Made by a program: the position numbers and the translations under genes. Shown here piece by piece: positions 1 through 10,380 of a stretch of 64,000 nt of DNA (position 1 is the first letter of the stretch; each line of letters opens with the position of its first letter). The notes beneath the pieces were generated by a model that was given only the letters and a program-made list of their open reading frames with translations, was not told the DNA's origin and ran no database searches. The DNA is from Hyphomonadaceae bacterium (GTDB lineage Bacteria > Pseudomonadota > Alphaproteobacteria > Caulobacterales > Aquidulcibacteraceae), in NCBI GenBank assembly GCA_016791445.1, contig JAEUMP010000012.1, forward strand, positions 224,949-288,948, written 5' to 3'.

Positions 1-878
1 GCGACCTCGCGCGCGAAGAGGCGTCGAAGGCCGGCATGCTCGGGGCGCGCATCGTGCTTGAGCCGCAGGGAAAGAACACCGCACCGGCGGCGGCGCTGGC
101 GGCGTTCGCCGCGCTCGATATCGACGCGGATGCGATCGTACTGATGCTGCCGTCGGACCACCATGTCGGCGACCTCGACGCGTTCGGCAAGGCGGTCGAG
201 ACCGGGGCGGCGCTCGCCGCCGACGACCGCATCGTCACTTTCGGCATTCAGCCCAACGAACCACACACCGGCTACGGCTACATCACCGCGGGAACCCCGC
301 AGGGCGGCGGTTTCGCGGTCGCGCGCTTTGTCGAGAAACCCAAGATCGACAAGGCGAAGGAGCTGCTCGCCGCGGGCGGCAGCTTCTGGAACTCGGGCAT
401 CTACATGTTCCGGGCGCGCTTCTATCTTGAGGAGCTCCATCGGCTGGCGCCGGAAATGCTCGCCGGCGCGCAGGCCGCGTGGAACGGCGGACGCAGCGAA
501 GGCGACGTGCGACTGCTCGATCGCGCGGCGTGGTCGCAATGCCCCGCGGACTCCATCGACTATGCCGTGGCGGAGAAGACCGACCGCGCCGCGGTCGTTC
601 CGGTGGACATGGCCTGGAATGATGTGGGGTCGTGGGCTGCGCTCCACGAAATCGCCGCCACCGGCGATGAGACCGTCGCGATCGGCGACGTGATCGCCAT
701 CGACTCCAAACGCTCCTATGTGCGCGCCGAAAAGCGGCTCGTCGCGCTCGTCGGCGTCAACGACGTGATCGTCGTCGAGACCGAGGATGCGGTACTCATC
801 CTCCCGCGCGAACGCGCACAGGACGTGAAGAAGATTGTCGAGACACTCGCGGCGGCAGGGCGCACGGACAAGCTCTAG
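1..878 (+). CDS. manC: Mannose-1-phosphate guanylyltransferase, 3' part (5' end outside window)
   Basis: This enzyme makes GDP-mannose from mannose-1-phosphate and GTP in the cytoplasm, for polysaccharide and O-antigen precursors. The reading frame is already open at base 3 (DLAREEASKAG), so the N-terminal nucleotide-binding loop lies outside the window. Visible family signatures are EPQGKNTAPA, the PSDHH segment, FVEKPK, SFWNSGIYMF and WNDVGSWAAL. The protein stops at AGRTDKL. This means the C-terminal phosphomannose isomerase domain of the long bifunctional ManC type is absent and this is a stand-alone transferase. The ATG at 36 is internal. Its 3' end meets the convergent DUF3108 gene with a 4-bp overlap. 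Confidence 0.9.
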   Translation, partial: DLAREEASKAGMLGARIVLEPQGKNTAPAAALAAFAALDIDADAIVLMLPSDHHVGDLDAFGKAVETGAALAADDRIVTFGIQPNEPHTGYGYITAGTPQGGGFAVARFVEKPKIDKAKELLAAGGSFWNSGIYMFRARFYLEELHRLAPEMLAGAQAAWNGGRSEGDVRLLDRAAWSQCPADSIDYAVAEKTDRAAVVPVDMAWNDVGSWAALHEIAATGDETVAIGDVIAIDSKRSYVRAEKRLVALVGVNDVIVVETEDAVLILPRERAQDVKKIVETLAAAGRTDKL

Positions 879-1639
879 GGCCGCACCTCGAAGCGTTTCA
901 CGTCGATGCGGCCCTCTCCCAACGGCGTCGGAACAGCAATGCGCAATGGCGCCGCGAAGCCGGCGACCGCAGGATCGGCGAACCAGATCCGGGCCTCGGG
1001 AATCCGGGCGCGCTCTTCCGCGCTCATTGGCTTGAACCCCGACACCGGCCGGTAACGCAGCGCACACACGATGGCTTCGCCGTCGTAACCGCCGCCGCGG
1101 TACCGCCCGCGCGCGGCCGGCGACAGAACGAGTTGATAATGCTGGCGACCGTCGAACACAGGAAACGCGCCTGCACAGATCCGTCCACGTCCGATGGCGC
1201 GACTCATGGCGAGGAGCGCCGTGAGCGGATCATGCGATGCCGCCTGCTGCGCGGGACTCGCCGGCGGCGACCCCATGTCGCCAAAGCGCGGCGTGATCGT
1301 CGACGTCACCTGGGCGCCGGCGCGACGCATTGCGACGTTTCGGGACTTGCGGGCGTAGGCGTGCTCAAGGTCGTACCTGGTCCAGCCGAGCGCTGCGCCC
1401 GAAACGCGTCCGCCGGCGCGGACGGTGATCCGGGTGTCGTCGAAAAGCGCGGCCAAGCCTGACGTCGCGACCGAGCCGTCCGCCGCATATGCCGATGCGT
1501 CGATGCGCGCCGAGATGCCCGCCCGGCCCAGAGTCACCAGATTGAGAACAGACGCCTCGTATTCGAGCCGAACGGTTTCCGCGTTCGCCGACGTCGCGCA
1601 GAGGAGGCCGACGAACGCGCAGAGCGCGACGCGGATCAC
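875..1639 (-). CDS. DUF3108-domain periplasmic protein
   Basis: A 254-residue protein with a clear signal peptide (about residues 1-20, ending ATSANA), then a beta-rich body typical of DUF3108 proteins, which are found near envelope genes and have no firmly assigned reaction. The body has an early [17 protein letters not shown] segment and a late ARIWFADP segment, as in that family. Its start overlaps the glmM stop by 4 bp, so it is translationally coupled behind glmM and probably serves the cell envelope. The family call comes from reading alone; the function is unknown. Confidence 0.7.
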   Translation of the reverse strand: MIRVALCAFVGLLCATSANAETVRLEYEASVLNLVTLGRAGISARIDASAYAADGSVATSGLAALFDDTRITVRAGGRVSGAALGWTRYDLEHAYARKSRNVAMRRAGAQVTSTITPRFGDMGSPPASPAQQAASHDPLTALLAMSRAIGRGRICAGAFPVFDGRQHYQLVLSPAARGRYRGGGYDGEAIVCALRYRPVSGFKPMSAEERARIPEARIWFADPAVAGFAAPLRIAVPTPLGEGRIDVKRFEVRP

Positions 1640-2991
1640 GCTGCGGCGGCTTTCTGGACCGCCTGCACGATCTCCCCCACGGCCTCGCGCACGACGCCTT
1701 CGTCATCGCCCTCGGCCATGACACGCACCAAAGGCTCAGTGCCGGATGGCCGGACCAATATGCGCCCCTTTGCGCCGAGACGCTTCTCCGCAGCCTTGAT
1801 CGCCGCCTTCACGGAATCGACTTCCAACGGTTTGGCGCCCATCTCGATACGCACATTCTCGAGCACCTGCGGCGCCGGCTCGAAAAGATGGCAAACCTCC
1901 GACACCGGCTTTCCCGCCTGTACCAGAACCGCAAGAACCTGCAGCGCCGCTATGAGCCCGTCGCCCGTCGTGCAGAAATCCGAGAGGATGATGTGGCCCG
2001 ATTGCTCCCCGCCGACGTTGTATCCCTTGGAACGCATCGCCTCGACCACATAGCGATCGCCGACCTTGGTGCGCTCCATCGTCAGATCGAGCTTCTTCAG
2101 ATAGCGCTCGAGACCCAGATTGCTCATCACCGTCGCGACAATGCCCGGTTGCGTAAGCGCACCTGCATTCTTGTAGGACGTGGCGACGAGCGCCATGAGC
2201 TGATCGCCGTCGATAGTCGCGCCGCGCTCATCGACGAGCACGACGCGGTCTGCGTCCCCATCCAGCGCAATGCCGAGATCCGCGCGATACTTCAGCACCG
2301 CTTCCTTGAGCGCGCGCGTATCCGTGGAGCCCACTTCCTGGTTGATGTTGAAGCCGTTCGGCTCGACGCCGATGGAGATGACTTCAGCCCCCAGTTCGAA
2401 GAGCGCCTCGGGCGCGACCTTATAGGCGGCGCCGTTGGCGCAATCGACGACGATGCGCATCCCGGAGAGACGCAGACCGCGCGGGAAGGTCGACTTCACG
2501 ATCTCGATGTAGCGCGCCTGGCTGTCGTCGATACGCTTGGCGCGGCCGAGGTCGGCGCTGTCCGCAAGGCCCTCGTCGAGCGGCATGCCCATCATCATTT
2601 CGATTTCGGCCTCGGTCACGTCCGACAATTTGTAGCCGTCCGGACCGAAGAGCTTGATGCCGTTGTCGGTGAACTTGTTGTGCGACGCCGAGATCATCAC
2701 CCCGAGATCGGCGCGCAGCGATCGCGTCAGCATCGCCACGGCGGGCGTCGGCAACGGTCCGAACAGCACCACATCCATTCCCACGGACGTGAATCCCGCC
2801 ACCAGCGCCGGCTCGATCATGTAGCCGGAAAGGCGCGTGTCCTTGCCGATCACAACGGAATGCCGTCGATCCCCGCCGCTGTGGTAGCGCTTGCCTGCGG
2901 CCATGCCGACGCGCAGAGCCACTTCCGGCGTCATGGGGAAACGGTTCGCCGTCCCGCGGATGCCATCCGTACCGAAATAGCCGCGTTCCAT
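1636..2991 (-). CDS. glmM: Phosphoglucosamine mutase
   Basis: Converts glucosamine-6-phosphate to glucosamine-1-phosphate on the way to UDP-GlcNAc, needed for peptidoglycan and LPS. The product is 451 residues from the ATG at 2991, the usual family length. It starts [13 protein letters not shown], the canonical N-terminus. The phosphoserine loop is ISASHN (Ser about 103), the metal loop is DGDADRV and the sugar-phosphate loop is RPSGTEP. An in-frame GTG at 3024 would add 11 residues, but the ATG at 2991 has GAGG about 6 nt upstream and better homology. It is divergent from glmS, the preceding pathway step, with roughly 190 bp between the starts. Confidence 0.96.
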   Translation of the reverse strand: MERGYFGTDGIRGTANRFPMTPEVALRVGMAAGKRYHSGGDRRHSVVIGKDTRLSGYMIEPALVAGFTSVGMDVVLFGPLPTPAVAMLTRSLRADLGVMISASHNKFTDNGIKLFGPDGYKLSDVTEAEIEMMMGMPLDEGLADSADLGRAKRIDDSQARYIEIVKSTFPRGLRLSGMRIVVDCANGAAYKVAPEALFELGAEVISIGVEPNGFNINQEVGSTDTRALKEAVLKYRADLGIALDGDADRVVLVDERGATIDGDQLMALVATSYKNAGALTQPGIVATVMSNLGLERYLKKLDLTMERTKVGDRYVVEAMRSKGYNVGGEQSGHIILSDFCTTGDGLIAALQVLAVLVQAGKPVSEVCHLFEPAPQVLENVRIEMGAKPLEVDSVKAAIKAAEKRLGAKGRILVRPSGTEPLVRVMAEGDDEGVVREAVGEIVQAVQKAAAA

Positions 2992-3177
2992 ATCCGGCCT
3001 CGCCCTTTCGTCAATCGGCGTCACTTCGGCGCCTATCTAGCGGTCCAGGCGCAGGTTTTCCAAGGCTCGACGCACATTGATCGCCATGGTTTCGCCTGTC
3101 GCAGTCGGCAAGATCATTTCATTCGCCAAAAGGCGGCCGTGTCGGCAAGAAGCGCCCGTCAATCAAGGATCTCTCCC

Positions 3178-5004
3178 ATGTGCGGCATCATCGGCATCCT
3201 TGGCGGCGAGCCCGCCGCGCCCCGGCTCGTCGACGCGCTGAAGCGTCTCGAATATCGCGGCTATGATTCCGCGGGCGTCGCCACGCTTGAGGGCGGCAAG
3301 ATCGAGCGCCGCCGCGCGCCTGGCAAGATCCGCAATCTTGAAGCCGTGCTCACCGAGGCGGCCCTGAAGGGCGTAAACGGCATCGGCCATACGCGCTGGG
3401 CCACGCACGGCGCGCCGAACGAGACGAACGCCCACCCGCACAAGGCCGGCCCGGTCGCCATCGTCCACAACGGCATCATCGAGAATTTTCGCGACCTGCG
3501 GGCAGAGCTGCAGGCAGCCGGCTTCCACTTCGAGTCCGAGACCGACAGCGAAGTCATCGCCGCGCTCATCGCCGATGGCGTCAAGCGCGGGCGCACGCCG
3601 GGCGACGCCATGCGCGACGCGGTGCAGCGCATGCGCGGCGCCTACGCGATTGCGGCGCTGTTCGAGGGACAGGAGGACCTCCTCGTCGGCGCGCGACGCG
3701 GCAGTCCGCTCGTCGCCGGATTTGGAGACAGTGAATCCTTTCTCGGTTCCGACGCCATCGCCGTCGCGCCGTTCACCAGCCGCATTATGTATCTCGAAGA
3801 GGGCGACGTCGTGGTGCTGCGGCGCGCCGGCGCGGAAGTCACCGACGCCGACGGCAAGAGCGTGACGCGCACTGTCAAGGATGTCCCGGCGATCTCGGGC
3901 GCCATCGAGAAGGGCAATTATCGCCACTTCATGCAGAAGGAAATTTTCGAGCAGCCGGAGTCCATCGGTCGCACCGTGGCGCTCTACGTCAACCCATTGC
4001 ATCAGGCCGTCGAGCTGCCGGAAGGCAAGGCTGTCGACTTCGCAAACATGCGTCGCCTGCACATCATCGCCTGTGGCACCGCGCACTATGCAGGACGCAT
4101 CGCGAAGTACTGGTTCGAGCGCTATGCGAAGCTACCCGTCGAGTGCGAGGTCGCCTCGGAATATCGCTACCGCGAGCCGGTGATCGAAGCGGGTGACGCC
4201 GCGCTTGTCATTTCGCAATCCGGTGAGACCGCCGATACACTCGCTGCGTTGCGCCTCTGCGCCCAAGCGGGTGTCACGACGCTTGGCGTGGTCAACGTGC
4301 CCTCCTCCTCGATGGCGCGCGAGTGCGACGTCAACCTACCCACGCTCGCGGGCCCCGAAATTGGCGTCGCCTCGACGAAGGCCTTCACCGCGCAACTGAC
4401 GACACTCGCAGCACTCGCCATCCTCGCGGGCCGCCAGCGCGGCAAGCTCACCCGCGAAGAAGAAGTCGAACTCACCGGCGCGCTGCTGGAGACGCCGCGC
4501 CTAATCGCGGAGGCAACCAAGTCAGAAGACGGGATTATCGCTCTTGCCCACAAGATCGCGGAAGCGACGAGCGCCATCTATCTCGGCCGCGACAGCTTCT
4601 TCCCCCTCGCGCTGGAAGCGGCGCTCAAGCTGAAGGAGATCAGCTATATCCACGCCGAAGGCTTCGCCTCTGGCGAACTGAAGCATGGCCCCATCGCGCT
4701 CGTGGATGAGCATACGCCGGTCGTGATGATCGCGCCGCACGACGCGATCTTCGAAAAGGCACTGTCAAACCTTCAGGAAGTCGCTGCGCGCGGCGGCAAA
4801 GTGCTGCTAATCTCTGACGCGGCGGGCGCGATCGCGGCAGGGGACACGCCGTGGGCGACGGTCGAGACGCCAGCCTGCCATGGCTTCGTGGCGCCGATCG
4901 TATACGCGGCGCCGATCCAGTTGCTTGCCTATCATGTCGCGGTGTCGAAGGGCACGGACGTCGACCAGCCGCGCAATCTCGCGAAATCCGTCACTGTTGA
5001 GTGA
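3178..5004 (+). CDS. glmS: Glutamine--fructose-6-phosphate aminotransferase (isomerizing)
   Basis: Makes glucosamine-6-phosphate from fructose-6-phosphate and glutamine, the entry step to amino sugars. The product is 608 residues. It begins MCGIIGILGG, with Cys2 becoming the N-terminal nucleophile after Met removal. An N-terminal glutaminase domain (about 1-240, with THGAPNETNAHPH) is followed by two SIS sugar-isomerase domains (SQSGETADT, then the SGELKHGPIAL region) and the C-terminal NLAKSVTVE typical of the family. A weak AAGGA lies about 10 nt before the ATG. No glmS ribozyme was recognised in the 5' region. The 3' end overlaps the convergent isomerase gene by 14 bp. Confidence 0.97.
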   Translation: MCGIIGILGGEPAAPRLVDALKRLEYRGYDSAGVATLEGGKIERRRAPGKIRNLEAVLTEAALKGVNGIGHTRWATHGAPNETNAHPHKAGPVAIVHNGIIENFRDLRAELQAAGFHFESETDSEVIAALIADGVKRGRTPGDAMRDAVQRMRGAYAIAALFEGQEDLLVGARRGSPLVAGFGDSESFLGSDAIAVAPFTSRIMYLEEGDVVVLRRAGAEVTDADGKSVTRTVKDVPAISGAIEKGNYRHFMQKEIFEQPESIGRTVALYVNPLHQAVELPEGKAVDFANMRRLHIIACGTAHYAGRIAKYWFERYAKLPVECEVASEYRYREPVIEAGDAALVISQSGETADTLAALRLCAQAGVTTLGVVNVPSSSMARECDVNLPTLAGPEIGVASTKAFTAQLTTLAALAILAGRQRGKLTREEEVELTGALLETPRLIAEATKSEDGIIALAHKIAEATSAIYLGRDSFFPLALEAALKLKEISYIHAEGFASGELKHGPIALVDEHTPVVMIAPHDAIFEKALSNLQEVAARGGKVLLISDAAGAIAAGDTPWATVETPACHGFVAPIVYAAPIQLLAYHVAVSKGTDVDQPRNLAKSVTVE

Positions 5005-6154
5005 GACGCGGCTCCAGCCGCAGCAACTCCGCAAACGCCAGAAACACGTGATAGAAGGTTGATGTTGGCATGTCCTTGGCGACGCCGGTGCCGCCCGCAT
5101 CGAATCGATCCATCCAGCCGCCGCGCACCGGCACGTCGAAGTAGCGGTCGAGCAGTAGCCGCGTCGCCTGCGCGACCGGCGCCGAGGGATCGCGGCCGGT
5201 GCGTTCGAACAAGGCAAGATGCCCTTTGATGCGCTCTGTGTTCGGCCAGGTGCGCGAGCCGCCCTCGACCACTGCCCCATCGTCCCGCAAGGCATCGACG
5301 GCAAACCCCGTCGGCGAAATGCCGTGACGCTCCGCAAAGGCGACGAGCGCCTCGATGTAGCGTGTCATGTCGCCACCGAGCAGACGCTGGCGATCGTTCA
5401 GGATCCACGCCCATTCGAAATGGTGGCCAGGCTCCACGCGCCGACCCGCCTCGCCGGCGGCCCGCGACCAGTCTTCCTCGAAAAACTCCGCGAGCGTGCC
5501 CGTCGCGTCGTCGAACAAACGGCGTGTGAACAGAATCGTCAGCGACTCCGCCACCGTCGCAAAACGCGCATCGCCGAACGCCTCGTATGCGGCAAGGCAC
5601 GCTTCGAGCAGATGCATGTGCGGATTCTGCTGACGCGGGCCGTCCGGAGGAATTGCATTGAGATAGCCCTCGCCGCCGGCATGGCGGAAGCGCGCCTCGA
5701 TGACGTCGAGCGTGCGGGACGCAAAGCGTCGCGCCTCCACATCACCACTCGACCTGTAGCGCCACGCCAGCGCAAAAAGTACAAAGGCCTGATCGTAGAG
5801 GTCGGGCGTCGCGTCCCGGACCGCGCCTTCCGGCGTCAGCGTGCGCGCCCATCCGGCGTCGCCGAGCCATGCCTTCTCCAGAAGAAACCGCATGCCGTGA
5901 TCGGCGATCGCTGCGCCCTTGTCATATCCAAGCACGCCAGCGTGCGAATACACATAGATCTGGCGCGCGATCACGCGGACGCGCTTGAACGCGCCGCCGC
6001 CCGGCGCGCCCGCGAAATCGAGTGTTTCGTGGAAACCGCCATTCACGCGATCGAGACCGGCATCGGCCCACAACGGGAGCGCTTCCTCAAACAGCCAGCG
6101 GCGCACTTCAGCAAACGGCAGCGACATCTGGACGGCTGGACCTTGTGAGAACAT
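4991..6154 (-). CDS. AGE-family epimerase/isomerase (probable mannose-6-phosphate isomerase role)
   Basis: A 387-residue (alpha/alpha)6-barrel protein of the N-acylglucosamine 2-epimerase family, the normal length. Family signatures include [15 protein letters not shown] near residue 30, [22 protein letters not shown] and [10 protein letters not shown] near the C-terminus, carrying the conserved catalytic histidines and arginine. Members interconvert sugars such as GlcNAc/ManNAc, mannose/fructose or their phosphates. Lying close to manC and glmS, it may supply mannose-6-phosphate, since this ManC lacks an isomerase domain; that is inference. The start may be the ATG at 6154 or the one at 6127; neither has a clear Shine-Dalgarno sequence. 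It is divergent from galU. Confidence 0.85.
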   Translation of the reverse strand: MFSQGPAVQMSLPFAEVRRWLFEEALPLWADAGLDRVNGGFHETLDFAGAPGGGAFKRVRVIARQIYVYSHAGVLGYDKGAAIADHGMRFLLEKAWLGDAGWARTLTPEGAVRDATPDLYDQAFVLFALAWRYRSSGDVEARRFASRTLDVIEARFRHAGGEGYLNAIPPDGPRQQNPHMHLLEACLAAYEAFGDARFATVAESLTILFTRRLFDDATGTLAEFFEEDWSRAAGEAGRRVEPGHHFEWAWILNDRQRLLGGDMTRYIEALVAFAERHGISPTGFAVDALRDDGAVVEGGSRTWPNTERIKGHLALFERTGRDPSAPVAQATRLLLDRYFDVPVRGGWMDRFDAGGTGVAKDMPTSTFYHVFLAFAELLRLEPRLTQQ

Positions 6155-6274
6155 CGTGGTCCAAGGGTGGCGAGTTTCGAGGCTTGCGTAAAGGCGTTCC
6201 GGCGGCGCCCAATGCGACGAGCGCGCGACGGCTTCACCACCACGGGCCAGGTCAGCACAAGGCAAGGAAAACGC

Positions 6275-7180
6275 ATGGGCGCCAAGATTCGCAAGGCCAT
6301 CCTGCCGGTCGCCGGGTTCGGCACGCGGGTCCTGCCGGCCACGAAGGCCGTGCCGAAGGAAATGCTGGCCGTGTTCGACCGGCCCGCCATCCAGTACGTC
6401 GTCGATGAGGCGCGCGCGGCGGGGATCGAGCACATCGTCTTCGTGACCGGCCGCAACAAGAGCGCGATCGAAGACTATTTCGACGTCGCCTACGAACTCG
6501 AGGAGTCGCTGCGCCAGAAGAACAAGACCGCGCAACTCGAAGACCTGAAGCCGACCAGGCTTGAGGCGGGCGCCGCGAGTTTCGTGCGACAGCAATATCC
6601 CAACGGGCTCGGCCATGCGGTTTGGTGCGCACGCGATATCATCGGCGACGAACCCTTCGCGCTCCTATTGCCGGACATGATCATGGTTCCCGATTCCGGT
6701 GCGCCGGGTTGCCTTGAAGCCATGATGGATGTGCACGCAGCGCACGGCGGCAATGTCATCGGCGTCAGCGCCGTCGCGCCGGAGTTTGCGCACCAGTACG
6801 GCATCGTCGCTGTCGGCGCGAAGAAGACTCAGGGCTTTGAAATCGCCGACATGGTCGAGAAGCCGGCGATAGGCACAGCGCCCTCCAACCTCTACATCAA
6901 CGGTCGCTACATCCTTCAGCCGCAGATCTTCAACATCCTCGAAACGCAGGAGCGCGGCGCGGGCGGAGAAATCCAGCTCACGGACGGTATGCACAAGCTG
7001 ATGGCGCAGCAGACCTTTCACGGCGTCGAGTTTCAGGGCCGCGTGTACGACTGCGGGGACAAGATCGGCTATCTGCGCGCGACTGCGGCGCTCGCGCTCG
7101 CCAACGGCGGGTTCAGCGCTGACGCCCGCGCAGCACTTGCGGAAGAACTCGCCATCGCCGCCGCACGCGCCGGGTCATGA
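6275..7180 (+). CDS. galU: UTP--glucose-1-phosphate uridylyltransferase
   Basis: Makes UDP-glucose from UTP and glucose-1-phosphate for polysaccharides and glycolipids. The 301-residue protein opens with the nucleotide-binding loop [19 protein letters not shown] (about residues 11-29), then [11 protein letters not shown], the LLPDMIM acidic site and YINGRYIL, and ends in the C-terminal [12 protein letters not shown] motif. The start at 6275 is preceded by AAGGA about 8 nt upstream. It overlaps cysQ by 4 bp (ATGA), so the two are translationally coupled. Confidence 0.95.
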   Translation: MGAKIRKAILPVAGFGTRVLPATKAVPKEMLAVFDRPAIQYVVDEARAAGIEHIVFVTGRNKSAIEDYFDVAYELEESLRQKNKTAQLEDLKPTRLEAGAASFVRQQYPNGLGHAVWCARDIIGDEPFALLLPDMIMVPDSGAPGCLEAMMDVHAAHGGNVIGVSAVAPEFAHQYGIVAVGAKKTQGFEIADMVEKPAIGTAPSNLYINGRYILQPQIFNILETQERGAGGEIQLTDGMHKLMAQQTFHGVEFQGRVYDCGDKIGYLRATAALALANGGFSADARAALAEELAIAAARAGS

Positions 7181-7983
7181 CTCTTGATGACCTCGCAGCG
7201 CTGGCGCGCGAAGCCGGCCGCGAAATCTACGCTGTCTGGAAAGCGGGCGTGACGGTCACGACCAAGCTCGACGGCTCGCCTGTGACCATTGCCGACCAGC
7301 GCGCCGAGGCGATCATCCTCGCAGGCCTGAACGTGCTGGCGCCCGATATTCCCGTTATCGCCGAAGAAGAGTCCGCCGCCGGGCGCACGCCGTCGGTTCG
7401 TCGTCGTTTCTTTCTCGTCGATCCGCTCGACGGCACGCGCGGCTTTTCCGAAGGCAAGCCCGACTACACCGTTAACATCGGACTCATCGTCGACAACGTG
7501 CCGGTAATGGGCGTGATCTACGCGCCGGCCACGGGCGATCTCTATGCCGGCGGGAACGGCGAAGCATGGAAGTCCAGCTGCGATACCGCGACCGCCGAAG
7601 AAACCGGCGTGCGTACCGCCCTTCGTGTTTCCGATGCGACCGAAAAATTCGTACTGGTCGGCAGCCACAGCTTCGACGGCCCAAAATTCAAGGCTTTCGC
7701 TAAGGCCGTTGGCGCGGGCAAGACGTCCTCGGCGTCCTCGTCGCTCAAATTCTGCCGCGTAGCCGAAGGCAGCGCCGACATCTATCCGCGCTTCGGCGGG
7801 CTGTGTGAATGGGACGTTGCGGCGGGCCACGCCATCCTGCGCGCGGCGGGCGGCGGCGTTGTCCGCATTGACGGTTCCGAACTCGTCTATGGCCGTGCGC
7901 TCGAGGATTTCGAACTGGATGGCGTCATCGCATTCGGTGGCGCTGCAGCCGAGCAAGCCGCACGCGCGGCGATCAGGCGCTGA
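7177..7983 (+). CDS. cysQ: 3'(2'),5'-bisphosphate nucleotidase
   Basis: A 268-residue member of the inositol monophosphatase superfamily that most likely removes the 3'-phosphate from PAP, a by-product of sulfate assimilation and phosphopantetheine transfer. Metal-binding motifs are in place: [10 protein letters not shown] (31-40), the EEES acidic segment (63-66), DPLDGTRGF (82-90) and [12 protein letters not shown] near the C-terminus. CysQ is preferred over a plain inositol phosphatase because of overall pattern and the usual pairing with sugar-nucleotide genes. It starts inside the galU stop and its last 11 bp overlap the convergent argE gene. Confidence 0.9.
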   Translation: MTLDDLAALAREAGREIYAVWKAGVTVTTKLDGSPVTIADQRAEAIILAGLNVLAPDIPVIAEEESAAGRTPSVRRRFFLVDPLDGTRGFSEGKPDYTVNIGLIVDNVPVMGVIYAPATGDLYAGGNGEAWKSSCDTATAEETGVRTALRVSDATEKFVLVGSHSFDGPKFKAFAKAVGAGKTSSASSSLKFCRVAEGSADIYPRFGGLCEWDVAAGHAILRAAGGGVVRIDGSELVYGRALEDFELDGVIAFGGAAAEQAARAAIRR

Positions 7984-9118
7984 GGCGTTCGATCAGCTTG
8001 CGCATGAAGCGCGCGCCCTGCGCGATCTGGTCGATCTCGATCCACTCGTCCGGCTGGTGCGCCTGCGCGATTGAGCCGGGGCCGCAGATCACCGCCGGCA
8101 TGCCGGCGCGCTGGAACAATCCCGCCTCCGCCGCATACGCCGCCGCTTCCATGCCGTTGTCGCCGGTGATCGCCCGCGCGAGCATTTCGGCGTCGCTATC
8201 GCGTGCGATCCGTAGCGCCGGCGTGCTCGAGCGGCGCACCACGGTGACACCGCCCTCTGGCGCGCGCGCCTTGATCCGCGCATCTGCTGCGGCAGCGGCG
8301 GTCATGAAACGCGAAACATAGATCTCCGGATCAACTTCGGGCGGGCAGCGCAGGTCCCACATGAACTCGCACCGACGCGCGAGAATGTTCACCGCCGTGC
8401 CGCCATTGACCATGCCGACGGTCATCGTCGCTTGCGGCGGCGTGAAGGGCGCGGACCGATCCGCCTCTGCTTCGGCTTCGAGCGCCATGTCTGCAACGAG
8501 CTGCATCAGCGGCAGCGCTTCCATGACCGCCGAAACGCCCTGCTGTGTCTGGCTGGAATGCGCTTCCCGGCCCTCCACCGTGACGACGAATGTCGAGATG
8601 CCCTTGTGTCCCGACACCACGCGCATGAGTGTCGGTTCGCCCACGATCACTGCCGCCGGCGGCGGAAGATCGCCCATTGCCGCAATGAGACCGGGCGCGC
8701 CGAGGCAGCCCACTTCCTCGTCATACGAAAAAGCCAGGATGATTGGACGTTTCAGATCCGCCGCGCGCGCAGCGTCCACATGCGCGAGCGCCAGCGCTAG
8801 GAAGGACTTCATGTCCGCCACGCCGCGACCGTAGAGACGCCCGTCCCGCTCGGTCACCGTCCAGGGATCGGAGGTCCAGGGTTGGCCGTCGACCGGGACG
8901 ACGTCGGTATGTCCCGACAGGACGACGCCGCCTTCGACAGTCGGACCGATCAACGCGTAGAGGTTGGCCTTGCGGCCATCAGCGTTGGGAACGCGCACCG
9001 ACGTCACGCCACGCGCACCGAGAAACGCCTCGACCCACTCGATCAGCGCCAGATTTGACTCGCGCGACGTCGTATCGAATGCGACGAGCTTCGCCAGAAT
9101 CTCGACAGCCGGGCTCAC
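7973..9118 (-). CDS. argE: Acetylornithine deacetylase (M20 family)
   Basis: A 381-residue zinc-dependent M20 peptidase-family enzyme, best matching ArgE, which releases ornithine from N-acetylornithine in arginine synthesis. Metal ligands are visible at H70/D72 (SGHTDVVPVDGQPW), D102 (GRGVADMKS) and the EE pair at 134-135 (SYDEEVGCLG), with VGEPT following. DapE-type and other M20 deacylases share these motifs, so substrate assignment rests on overall fit. It is coupled to the FKBP gene by a 4-bp overlap and forms the tail of an ilvA-GST-FKBP-argE run. Confidence 0.85.
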   Translation of the reverse strand: MSPAVEILAKLVAFDTTSRESNLALIEWVEAFLGARGVTSVRVPNADGRKANLYALIGPTVEGGVVLSGHTDVVPVDGQPWTSDPWTVTERDGRLYGRGVADMKSFLALALAHVDAARAADLKRPIILAFSYDEEVGCLGAPGLIAAMGDLPPPAAVIVGEPTLMRVVSGHKGISTFVVTVEGREAHSSQTQQGVSAVMEALPLMQLVADMALEAEAEADRSAPFTPPQATMTVGMVNGGTAVNILARRCEFMWDLRCPPEVDPEIYVSRFMTAAAAADARIKARAPEGGVTVVRRSSTPALRIARDSDAEMLARAITGDNGMEAAAYAAEAGLFQRAGMPAVICGPGSIAQAHQPDEWIEIDQIAQGARFMRKLIERLSA

Positions 9119-9678
9119 TTCTTTTGCGGCGGCGCCGGAACGCCAGGCGGACGCACGATATCGCCGTCCTTGTTCTGGAACATCAGCAACTCAACCCGGA
9201 AGACCAGCGCGGCGTTCGGCGGAATATCCGGCGGATTGCCTTGCGCGCCGTAGCCGATCTCGGCCGGAATGACGAACTGGTACTCTTCGCCCGGCTTCAT
9301 CAGCTGCACGCCTTCGTTCCAGCCGGGGATCACTTCGCCGAGCGTGAACGGCACCGGCTGGCCGCGATCATAGCTTGAATCGAACTTCGTGCCGTCGACG
9401 AGCTTGCCCTCGTAGTGCACGAGCACCTGATCGCCGAGTTGTGGACGCGGCAGGTTGTCCTGCACCGCGCGCGTCACCGAGTACTGCAGTCCGCTTGCCG
9501 TTGTGCGCACACCCGGCTTGCCGGCGTTCTCCCGGAGAAACTTCTGGCTCTTGCCGGCGATTTCGCGCACCTGTGCGTCGCGCGCGGCTTCGGCCCTTTT
9601 GATCTGTCCCATGACGCCGCCATCGCTGCACGCGACAAGGGCAAGCGACAGCATTCCAAGCAATACGGCGCGACGCAT
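9115..9678 (-). CDS. FKBP-type peptidyl-prolyl cis-trans isomerase lipoprotein
   Basis: A 187-residue predicted lipoprotein. The signal peptide ends at the lipobox LVAC (Cys17), so it should be anchored on the periplasmic face. A short helical linker (about 25-60) leads to one FKBP domain with VLVHYEGKLVDGTKFDSSYD, VIPGWNEGVQLMKPGE and the IGYGAQGNPPDIPPNA loop. The role is folding of exported proteins by proline isomerisation. The gene has GGAG about 9 nt upstream of the ATG and couples to argE by a 4-bp overlap. Confidence 0.92.
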   Translation of the reverse strand: MRRAVLLGMLSLALVACSDGGVMGQIKRAEAARDAQVREIAGKSQKFLRENAGKPGVRTTASGLQYSVTRAVQDNLPRPQLGDQVLVHYEGKLVDGTKFDSSYDRGQPVPFTLGEVIPGWNEGVQLMKPGEEYQFVIPAEIGYGAQGNPPDIPPNAALVFRVELLMFQNKDGDIVRPPGVPAPPQKK

Positions 9679-9703
9679 TCAATAGTCTCCGATAAGGCGC
9701 CCC

Positions 9704-10372
9704 TTAGAGCGCATCAGTCTGCGGAAGGGTCCAGGTTTCAGTCTGTGCCGCACGCTCCCATTCCTGGAACGCGGGATCGAGGAAGATGGTGTTGCAGTAG
9801 TCCTGCGAGACATCGTCGAGCTTCACGCCATAGGTGCGGAAGCGCGTGCAGACGGGCGCATAGAATGCGTCGGCGATCGACCGCGCGCCAAAGAGATAGG
9901 GGCCGGCGCCGCCGAATTCCGCGCGCACGCTGCCCCATAATTCCTGGATGCGATCGATATCGGCGCGTGTGTCTTCGGCCCAGGCCCGCGTGTTTGCGCG
10001 GCGGCGCACATTCATGGACGCGTCCCGCCGCAGCGCGGCGAATCCGGAGTGCATCTCCGCCGTCACGCTCCGGCAGATCGCGCGTGCGTTGGCGCCGAGC
10101 GGCCAGAGGTGGGCGTCGGGCTTCTGCTCTGCAGCCCATTCCGCGATGGCGAGGCTGTCCCAGATCACGAGATCGCCGACATGCAAGGCCGGCACGCGGC
10201 CTGAAGGGCTCACATCCAGAATCTCTTTGATGCGCGACTTGCCGTAGCCCGGACCGCCGAGCGGCAGCACTGTCTCCTCGAACGCGAGGCCCGCCCACTT
10301 GAGCGCAAGCCACGGACGCATCGACCACGACGAATAGTTCTTGTTGCCGATGAAAAGGTGCGGAAGCGCCAC
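9704..10372 (-). CDS. Glutathione S-transferase family protein
   Basis: A 222-residue cytosolic GST. The N-terminal thioredoxin-like domain (about 1-80) contains NKNYSSWSMRPWLAL with the candidate glutathione-activating serine, and the cis-proline segment SGRVPALH followed by DSLAIAEW. The C-terminal part is the all-helical GST domain. Substrate unknown; the N-terminus resembles the zeta/YfcF-like group that begins with a short SSWS motif. It lies 8 bp downstream of ilvA and 25 bp upstream of the FKBP gene in the same operon. Confidence 0.9.
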   Translation of the reverse strand: MALPHLFIGNKNYSSWSMRPWLALKWAGLAFEETVLPLGGPGYGKSRIKEILDVSPSGRVPALHVGDLVIWDSLAIAEWAAEQKPDAHLWPLGANARAICRSVTAEMHSGFAALRRDASMNVRRRANTRAWAEDTRADIDRIQELWGSVRAEFGGAGPYLFGARSIADAFYAPVCTRFRTYGVKLDDVSQDYCNTIFLDPAFQEWERAAQTETWTLPQTDAL

Positions 10373-10380
10373 GGGACCCC

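Noticed and set aside
3025-3177. glmS ribozyme or sRNA in the glmM-glmS gap
   Set aside because: None of the conserved ribozyme core features were recognised. The gap is short and the gene has an ordinary weak ribosome binding site.
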